This document shows positions 15,602 through 20,091 of a stretch of 20,091 nt of DNA, piece by piece. Origin of the DNA: Holophagaceae bacterium. Lineage in GTDB: Bacteria > Acidobacteriota > Holophagae > Holophagales > Holophagaceae. The translations under genes and the position numbers were made by a program. A model generated the notes under the pieces. The model was not told where the DNA came from, did no database searches, and worked only from the letters and a program-made list of their open reading frames with translations. Position 1 is the first letter of the stretch. The number at the start of each line of letters is the position of its first letter. The stretch lies in contig JADKKO010000002.1 of the NCBI GenBank assembly GCA_016720465.1, forward strand, positions 580,001-600,091, written 5' to 3'.

Positions 15602-16407
15602 CCCAGACCCCAGCCACCCTCCAGGCCCTCATGTCCGCCCTCCGGAAACCTGGAACGGGTTGTCCGTGGGATCTGAAGCAGGATCACCAGACCTTGGCGA
15701 GGTACCTCCGCGAGGAGGCCGCGGAGGTGCTGGATGCGCTGGCCGCCCACATTCCAGGCGACAAGGCCAGCGAGGCGCACCTCCGCGAAGAGCTGGGCGA
15801 TCTCTGGCTGCAGGTGGTCTTCCATGCGCAGATGGCCGAGGACCGCGGGGCCTGGGACCTGCACGACGTGGAGGCGGCCATCGTCGCCAAGCTGGTGCGG
15901 CGGCATCCCCATGTCTTCGGCGGCGAAGCCGTGGACGGCCCGGATCAGGTGGTGGCGAATTGGGAAACCATCAAGCAGGAGGAGCGCGAAGCCAAGGGCC
16001 TGGAAACCGAGAGACGGCTGATGGAGGGCATTCCCGCGAGCCTCTCTCCGATGGAAGAAGCCATGGAGATCGGCAAGCGCTGCGCGGCGGTGGGCTTCGA
16101 ATGGCCGGACATGGAGGGAGTGCTGGACAAGGTCGTCGAAGAAATCGCGGAACTCCAGGCGGAGAGCAGCGAGCAGCGCGTGGAGGAGGAATTCGGCGAC
16201 GTGGTCTTTTCCCTGATGCAGTGGGCCCGCAAGAAAGGCGTGGATCCCGACCGTGCCCTGCGCCGGCAGATGATGCGCTTCAAGGCCCGCTTTGAAAAAG
16301 TCGAAGACGACGCCAGGGCCAACGGCGGCTGGGATCAACGCACCCTTGAACAGATGGAAGCCGCCTGGCAGGCCGCGAAGAAGTCCGCCGAATCCAGCAA
16401 TGAATGA
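15598..16407 (+). CDS. mazG: Nucleoside triphosphate pyrophosphohydrolase MazG
   Basis: A 269-residue all-alpha NTP pyrophosphatase that hydrolyses (d)NTPs to NMP and PPi, removing damaged or excess nucleotides and affecting the stringent-response pool. Two tandem MazG domains are seen, as in E. coli MazG (263 residues). The first has GCPWDLKQDHQTL (21-33), metal-binding REEAAEVLDAL (38-48) and EELGDLWLQVVFHAQMA (64-80). The second has GFEWPDMEGVLDKVVEEIAEL (166-186) and EEEFGDVVFSLMQWARK (196-212). The acidic ligands E39/E40/E43/E65/D68 and E181/E182/E185/E198/D201 are intact. ATG 15598 overlaps the aconitase stop by four bases. It is the last gene of the larC run; repeats start shortly after its stop. 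Confidence 0.96.
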   Translation: MTQTPATLQALMSALRKPGTGCPWDLKQDHQTLARYLREEAAEVLDALAAHIPGDKASEAHLREELGDLWLQVVFHAQMAEDRGAWDLHDVEAAIVAKLVRRHPHVFGGEAVDGPDQVVANWETIKQEEREAKGLETERRLMEGIPASLSPMEEAMEIGKRCAAVGFEWPDMEGVLDKVVEEIAELQAESSEQRVEEEFGDVVFSLMQWARKKGVDPDRALRRQMMRFKARFEKVEDDARANGGWDQRTLEQMEAAWQAAKKSAESSNE

Positions 16408-16410
16408 AGC

Positions 16411-16580
16411 GGATCCACAAATTTCACGTATTCCACCGGTTTTAAAGACAAATGGGCAGCCGCACGGAAGGCAATGTCTCTGGAACAGAACATTGAAAAC
16501 AAGCCGGTGACTTGCGTTTTTTAATCTGTGTGAATCGGTGGAATCTGTGGATTCATGGGTTTTTTCGCTTAATCTGCGGC
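16411..16580. repeat. Inverted nonamer-like repeats in the mazG-aroDE intergenic region
   Basis: Downstream of mazG the plus strand reads AATCTGTGTG (16523), AATCGGTGG (16533), AATCTGTGG (16542) and later AATCTGCGG (16571), a degenerate 9-10-base periodic motif. A reverse-oriented relative lies at 16411-16439; its complement contains CGGTGGAAT followed by related units ending TTGTGGAT. The two copies face each other across about 85 bases. The 199-base gap between mazG and aroDE holds nothing else I can name. No transposase or target-site duplication is evident. Confidence 0.65.
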
Positions 16581-16606
16581 TAAAGCTTTTTGCAACGGGA
16601 ATATCA

Positions 16607-17992
16607 GTGGCCCTCCCTTTCTACATCGTCACGCTCACCCATCCCACCTGGGCAGCGGCCTCGGCCTGCGCCCGCGCATTGCCGGGCGATGCGCTGCCGG
16701 AATTGAGGCTGGACCTTTTCCCTGAGCACGATGCGGCCCAGATGGTGCGGAACCTGGACGGGCGTTGCTTGGTCACTTGCCGGCGCGCCTCGGACTACGG
16801 GCGCTTTGAAGGCGACGAGGCGTCACGGATGGCGCGGCTGCGAGAGGCGGCGGAAGCGGCGCCGGCCTGGATCGACTTGGAATGGGAATTGGAAGTGCCG
16901 AGCTGGCTCCTGCCGCTTCGCCCCGCCCTGAAGGTGCTGCGCTCGGTGCATGTGCGGCCGGGCCTATTCGATCTGGATGGGCGCATGGAATCCCTTCCGG
17001 ATGGCGATGCCTACAAATGGGTGGGCCACGCGGGACGGATTCCGGACAATGCGCGGTTGCGGGCGCCGCTCCAACGCGCGAAAACAGCAGGTGTGGCCCT
17101 TTCGGCCTTTCTCATGGGGCCGAAGGGCGTGGCGGGCCGTTGCCTGCAGCGCGCCTGGGGCGGGGCATTCACCTATGCGGCGCCGGACGATGGCGAGGCC
17201 GCAGCGCCAGGGCAGGTGGAACTTTCAACCATGAAAAGGTGGGGTTGCCACCTCGTGTCGGAACGGGCGGGCCTCTGCGCCGTCCTTGGCGATCCCGTGC
17301 TGCACTCCCGTGGACCGGCCTTCCACAATCTGCGGTTCCAGCAGGCCGGAAAAGACCTCATCTACCTTCCGCTGGAGTGCGGCGAGGTAGATGAAGCACT
17401 GGAATCGATCGATTCGCTCGGTGTCCTGGGGCTCAGCATCACGGCGCCCTTGAAGGAATCGCTGCCGTCCAGGCTCGGATTGGAAGGCCCGCTCAATACG
17501 CTGTGGCGGCGGACGATGGGCGGCTCCTGGCATGGGGCGAACACGGATGCCGAGGCCCTGTGGGTGGTCTTGGAGCGACTTCCCCCGGGGCCGGTCCTGG
17601 TGCTTGGGGATGGCGGCGTGGCGGCGACCACGCGGTTGCTCCTGGAACAGGAATCACGCACGTTCATGTCGGTTTCGCGCAGGCAGCCTGCGCAGGCTGA
17701 GGCGGTGGAGGCCTTCGCGCCCATCGGCGTGATCCAGGCCACGAGCCGGGGAATGAAGGCCAGCGATCCCATGCCGTTTCCGGAAACCTTGGCGGCTGCC
17801 AAACCGAGCCTGCATTGGGCCGTGGAATGGATCTACAAGGAGCAGACGGCCTTTTCAAGATGGGCCCGGGATTCTGGATTGGACCTGGTGGAGGGCGCCA
17901 CCCTCTTCGAATCCCAGGCCCTGGCGCAGAGCGAGCGGTTCATGGACATTGAGTCGAGAGTCGAGAGTCGAGAGTCGAGAGTCGAGAGTTAA
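16607..17992 (+). CDS. Bifunctional 3-dehydroquinate dehydratase (type I) / shikimate dehydrogenase
   Basis: A 461-residue AroD-AroE fusion catalysing two consecutive steps of the shikimate pathway: 3-dehydroquinate to 3-dehydroshikimate, then NADPH reduction to shikimate. The AroD part (about 1-210) has PELRLDLF (31-38), LVTCRRASDYGRF (55-67), the catalytic His 115 (LRSVH), the Schiff-base Lys 137 (YKWVGHAG) and a closing FTYAAP...APGQ. The AroE part (about 222-445) has CAVLGDPVLHSRGPAFHN (224-241), Lys 283 (SITAPLKESL), NTLW, GANTDAEAL with Asp 314, and the nucleotide loop LVLGDGGVAATTRLL (331-345). HSRGP and SITAPLK differ from the usual HSxSP and NVTxPxK. I chose GTG 16607, with GGGA seven bases upstream; the longer frame adds 23 residues encoded by repeat DNA. 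The last dozen residues are encoded by a heptamer repeat. Confidence 0.92.
   Translation: MALPFYIVTLTHPTWAAASACARALPGDALPELRLDLFPEHDAAQMVRNLDGRCLVTCRRASDYGRFEGDEASRMARLREAAEAAPAWIDLEWELEVPSWLLPLRPALKVLRSVHVRPGLFDLDGRMESLPDGDAYKWVGHAGRIPDNARLRAPLQRAKTAGVALSAFLMGPKGVAGRCLQRAWGGAFTYAAPDDGEAAAPGQVELSTMKRWGCHLVSERAGLCAVLGDPVLHSRGPAFHNLRFQQAGKDLIYLPLECGEVDEALESIDSLGVLGLSITAPLKESLPSRLGLEGPLNTLWRRTMGGSWHGANTDAEALWVVLERLPPGPVLVLGDGGVAATTRLLLEQESRTFMSVSRRQPAQAEAVEAFAPIGVIQATSRGMKASDPMPFPETLAAAKPSLHWAVEWIYKEQTAFSRWARDSGLDLVEGATLFESQALAQSERFMDIESRVESRESRVES
17951..17990 (+). repeat. Heptamer tandem array GAGTCGA, about 5.7 copies
   Basis: Five exact copies of GAGTCGA plus a partial sixth run through the last codons and up to the stop of the shikimate-pathway fusion gene. 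Because 7 is not a multiple of 3, the frame cycles, giving the Ser-Arg-Val-Glu-rich tail. An inverted partner array lies about 60 bases downstream. Confidence 0.92.
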
Positions 17993-18050
17993 AAACTAAT
18001 CGCAGAGTAGCCAGTTTCCCAACTTGGCACGATGCCTGTAATTGCTTTTT

Positions 18051-18110
18051 CAACTTTTCGACTTTTGACTTTCGACTCTCGACCCTCGACCCTCGACCCT
18101 CGACTCTCAA
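18051..18110 (-). repeat. Inverted partner heptamer array
   Basis: On the minus strand this reads as GTCGAGG/GTCGAGA/GTCGAAA-type heptamers. On the plus strand TCGACTC and TCGACCC units repeat every seven bases for about eight units, with decay at the left end. It is the reverse complement of the array at 17951-17990, so transcripts could form a long stem with an approximately 60-base loop (17991-18050). It separates aroDE from the response regulator gene. Confidence 0.88.
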
Positions 18111-18139
18111 GCTGCCCCCAACTCTGCTAGCTTCATCCC

Positions 18140-19357
18140 ATGCGTTTGATCCTGGTGGAGGACAAGGACAGTTTCCGGAAGCTCCTGCTGCAGGCGCTGG
18201 AAGGAAGTCCCTGGAACATCCGGGCGACAGGCGATCCCCTCGAAGCGCTGGACTGGATCGAGGGGATGGCGCCGACGTGCTGGTCACGGACCTGAGGCTT
18301 CCGGGGTTCAGCGGGCTCGAACTCATCCGCCGCGCGAAACGGGCGCAGCCGGGCCTCCGGGTGGTGCTGATGAGCGCCTTCGGGGAGCCCAAGGACATCG
18401 TTTCGGCCATGCGGATGGGCGCCGAGGATTTCCTGCCCAAACCCTTCGACATGGGCATCTTCCTCGCGCTCATGGACCGTCTGCAGGCCTTGGCGGAGCG
18501 CCTCCGCCGGATCCACGGGAACCTTGGATCGCGCTGTCTCCGGTGATGAGGACCTTGGATTCGAGGCTCCGCGCGGCCGCGGACAGCGACGCTCCGGCCC
18601 TGTTCATCGGCCCAAGGGGCTCAGGAAGGCCAGGCCGCGCGGCGTCTCCTGCGCTGCGCCAGCCTCGCGGCCCCTTCTGTCCGTGGCGGCTCCGGATCTC
18701 GGCGAAGGGATCGGAGCGAATACCTTCGGCCTGTTGCAGGGTGGGAGCCTGCTGGTGCTGGGCCTGGAACATCTGGGGCCAACAGGGGCCGCGGAGCTGG
18801 TGAAGGCCATGGACACCCCGCTGGACACGGCATTCAATGGATGGCGACCTGCGGCGATGAAGCCGCAGCCTCCGATGCGGTCCGGCTGCGCCTGGGCGTG
18901 CTGCGCTTCGAACTTCCTCCTCTGGCGCATCGGCAAGAGGATCTCGTACCGCTGTTCAGGGCCCTGCTGGAGCAGGCGGCCGCAGGCGAGGGCAGGGTGG
19001 CGCCGGTCTTGGACCGCTCCGCCGAAAAGCAGGTGGCAGGCGGGATTGGCCAGGCAATGCGCGGGAGATGGCCTGGTGCGCCCAGGCGACCTTGCATGCC
19101 GCCACCGGGCTGCTGGTGCGGGAGGTTGCGGCTTCACCCCTTGGGCGGGGTTGGCGGGGATGCGGCGGGCGGGCTGGATCTTCCTGGCCCGGAAGAAAAC
19201 ACCCTGAGTCCATGCTGCGGGAGACGCAGCACCATGCCGAAGCCGCCCTGCCGCGCCGGGCCCCTGGCGGCCCACGCCAATGACCCCCGCCGCCGCGGCT
19301 GCGCTGGGCCTCACCCTGCGCGCCTTCGCGTCCAGGGCGAGGGAGCACGGCCTTTAG
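18140..19357 (+). pseudogene. NtrC-like response regulator, frameshifted (probably sequence errors)
   Basis: Reading across frames gives one gene of about 400 residues. A receiver domain has the acidic pair in LILVEDKD, the phospho-acceptor Asp in VLVTDLRLPG, then MSAFGE and the conserved Lys in LPKPFD. Next comes an AAA+-like domain with FIGPRGSG as a degenerate Walker A, GGSLLVLGLEHL in place of the Walker B strand, RLGVLRFELPPLAHRQEDL and DWPGNAREM. The C-terminal Fis-like helix-turn-helix ends AALGLTLRAFASRAREHGL before TAG at 19355. The frame changes near 18263 (one G short in a G4 run), 18518, 18615-18660, 18835, 19035, and twice in 19255-19310. The AAA+ part is short: only about 33 residues separate the Walker A-like loop from the Walker B-like strand, so the GAFTGA sigma-54 loop appears absent. 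No ribosome site is evident before ATG 18140. Confidence 0.8.
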
Positions 19358-19391
19358 AGGGATTGCTCGGCGAGCAAAAGCCTGCCCCATG

Positions 19392-19426
19392 CTTCGTCCT
19401 TCGCCCCTCACTACCTCATACCTCGC
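19392..19426. repeat. Short heptamer-periodic tract
   Basis: Five successive seven-base units (CTTCGTC, CTTCGCC, CCTCACT, ACCTCAT, ACCTCGC) share a CTC/TTC core. This is a degenerate relative in period and base composition of the arrays around 17951-18110. It lies between the regulator and the MoxR gene. Confidence 0.45.
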
Positions 19427-19470
19427 AACGCCAGGTTCTGCGAACATGGGAATTCACCACGTGGATTTTC

Positions 19471-20091
19471 ATGACCCCTATGCCCGTCGCCACCTCCTTT
19501 GACTTCAGCCGCCATCGCGGAAGCGCGGATGAAGGTGAACCATGGGCTGGCTGCGCTATCGGCCGTGGGGTGGGAAGGAGGTACAGGTCCGCCGGGCGCT
19601 GGCAGTGCTGCTTTCCGGCGGCCATGTGCTCGTGGAGGATCTGCCGGGCGTGGGCAAGATGACCCTGGCCAAAGGGCTTTCGCGGCTGCTGGGCGGCAGT
19701 TCCCAGGGTCCAAGGCACCAACGATCTGCTGCCTTCGGACTTGCTGGGCGTGCACCTTTGGGATGCGGAGACCAAGACCTTCCGCTTCCAGCAGGGGCCG
19801 GGGTTCTGCAATGTGCTGCTCCTGGACGAGCTGAACCGGATCGGCCCCAAGACCCAGAGCGCGCTGCTGGAGGTGATGGTGGAAGGCCAGGTGACGCTGA
19901 CCGCAGCTCCCACCAGCTTCCGGATCCCTTCTTCGTCATCGCCACCCAGAATCCCATGGACCATGCGGGCACATTCCCCTTCCGGAATCGCAATTGGACC
20001 GGTTCGCCCGCGTGCTGCACCTGGGTTATCCCGACCCCGTGAACGAACGCAAAGTGGTCACCGGCCAGGCCGGGGGCAGAGCGGCTGACAG
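19471..20091 (+). pseudogene. MoxR-family AAA+ ATPase, frameshifted and cut by the window edge
   Basis: Conserved MoxR segments appear in alternating frames: KVNHGLAALSAV, GKEVQVRRALAVLLSGGHVL, the Walker A loop LPGVGKMTLAKGL, RVQGTNDLLPSDLLGV, QQGPGFCNVLLLDELNRIGP with Walker B, KTQSALLEVMVEGQVTL, PFFVIATQNPMDHAGTFP and PESQLDRFARVLHLGYPDP. MoxR proteins are chaperone-like ATPases that often act with VWA-domain partners on metal insertion or envelope stress. At least five frame changes are needed (near 19505, 19568, 19692, 19915 and 19978), both gains and losses of a base. Preserved motifs argue for sequencing errors rather than decay. Walker A reads GKM where GKT is usual, which may be another error. 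I place the start at ATG 19471, giving a TSFDFS-type N-terminus, with low certainty. The C-terminal third lies outside the window. Confidence 0.82.

Noticed and set aside
15190..16338. Minus-strand open frame spanning the aconitase-mazG junction
   Set aside because: It is a shadow of two well-supported plus-strand genes in a GC-rich genome.
17951..18110. CRISPR array
   Set aside because: Units are seven bases with no spacers, and the two blocks are inverted relative to each other.
18240..18300. Programmed ribosomal frameshift in the response regulator
   Set aside because: There is no slippery heptamer with a downstream structure, and many further frame changes follow in this and the next gene, so sequence error is simpler.

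Overview
The window is a GC-rich chromosomal segment. It opens in the 3' end of a bacterial 23S rRNA gene and ends inside a frameshifted MoxR-type ATPase gene. Gene content suggests a Gram-negative, menaquinone-type bacterium: a TonB-family envelope protein fused to a kinase-like domain, L-lysine 6-transaminase, LarC, a fused AroD-AroE, and a swivel-first aconitase-family enzyme. My best guess is Acidobacteriota, class Holophagae (Geothrix/Holophaga-like). That is an inference from gene content and style; no database was searched.

Layout: (1) 1-780 is the distal rrn operon: 23S 3' part, a spacer without tRNA, 5S rRNA and a strong intrinsic terminator. (2) 873-4186 (+) holds pyruvate phosphate dikinase (ppdK) and a small nucleoside-phosphorylase-fold protein, probably one transcript. 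(3) 4155-6605 (-) is ComEC, the DNA-uptake channel, converging on and overlapping the previous gene. It carries an in-frame insertion built around inverted repeats. (4) 6758-9396 (+) holds an exported or membrane-anchored protein of unknown function and a 610-residue pseudokinase-TM-coiled-coil-TonB fusion, closed by a terminator. (5) 9556-11401 (-) is L-lysine 6-transaminase followed directly by RNase HI. (6) 11455-16407 (+) holds MoaE, a DUF1292 protein with its own terminator, then a tightly overlapping run LarC, aconitase-family enzyme, MazG. (7) 16607-17992 (+) is a fused 3-dehydroquinate dehydratase/shikimate dehydrogenase, flanked on both sides by short-period repeats in inverted arrangement. 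(8) 18140-20091 (+) holds an NtrC-like response regulator and a MoxR AAA+ ATPase, both broken by many single-base frameshifts.

Most of the window is ordinary housekeeping metabolism: pyruvate/PEP interconversion, lysine catabolism, molybdopterin synthesis, nickel-pincer cofactor assembly, shikimate pathway and nucleotide-pool cleaning. The points of interest are the pseudokinase-TonB fusion, the palindromic insertion inside comEC, the heptameric and nonameric repeat blocks around aroDE, the permuted aconitase, and a degenerate sigma-54-activator-like regulator that appears to lack the GAFTGA loop. Indels in the last 1.9 kb are clustered, while motifs survive in alternating frames. This fits falling sequence quality near a contig end better than true gene decay. 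No stretch over 300 bases lacks a gene. I see no tRNA, CRISPR array, insertion sequence with transposase, or riboswitch that I can support.
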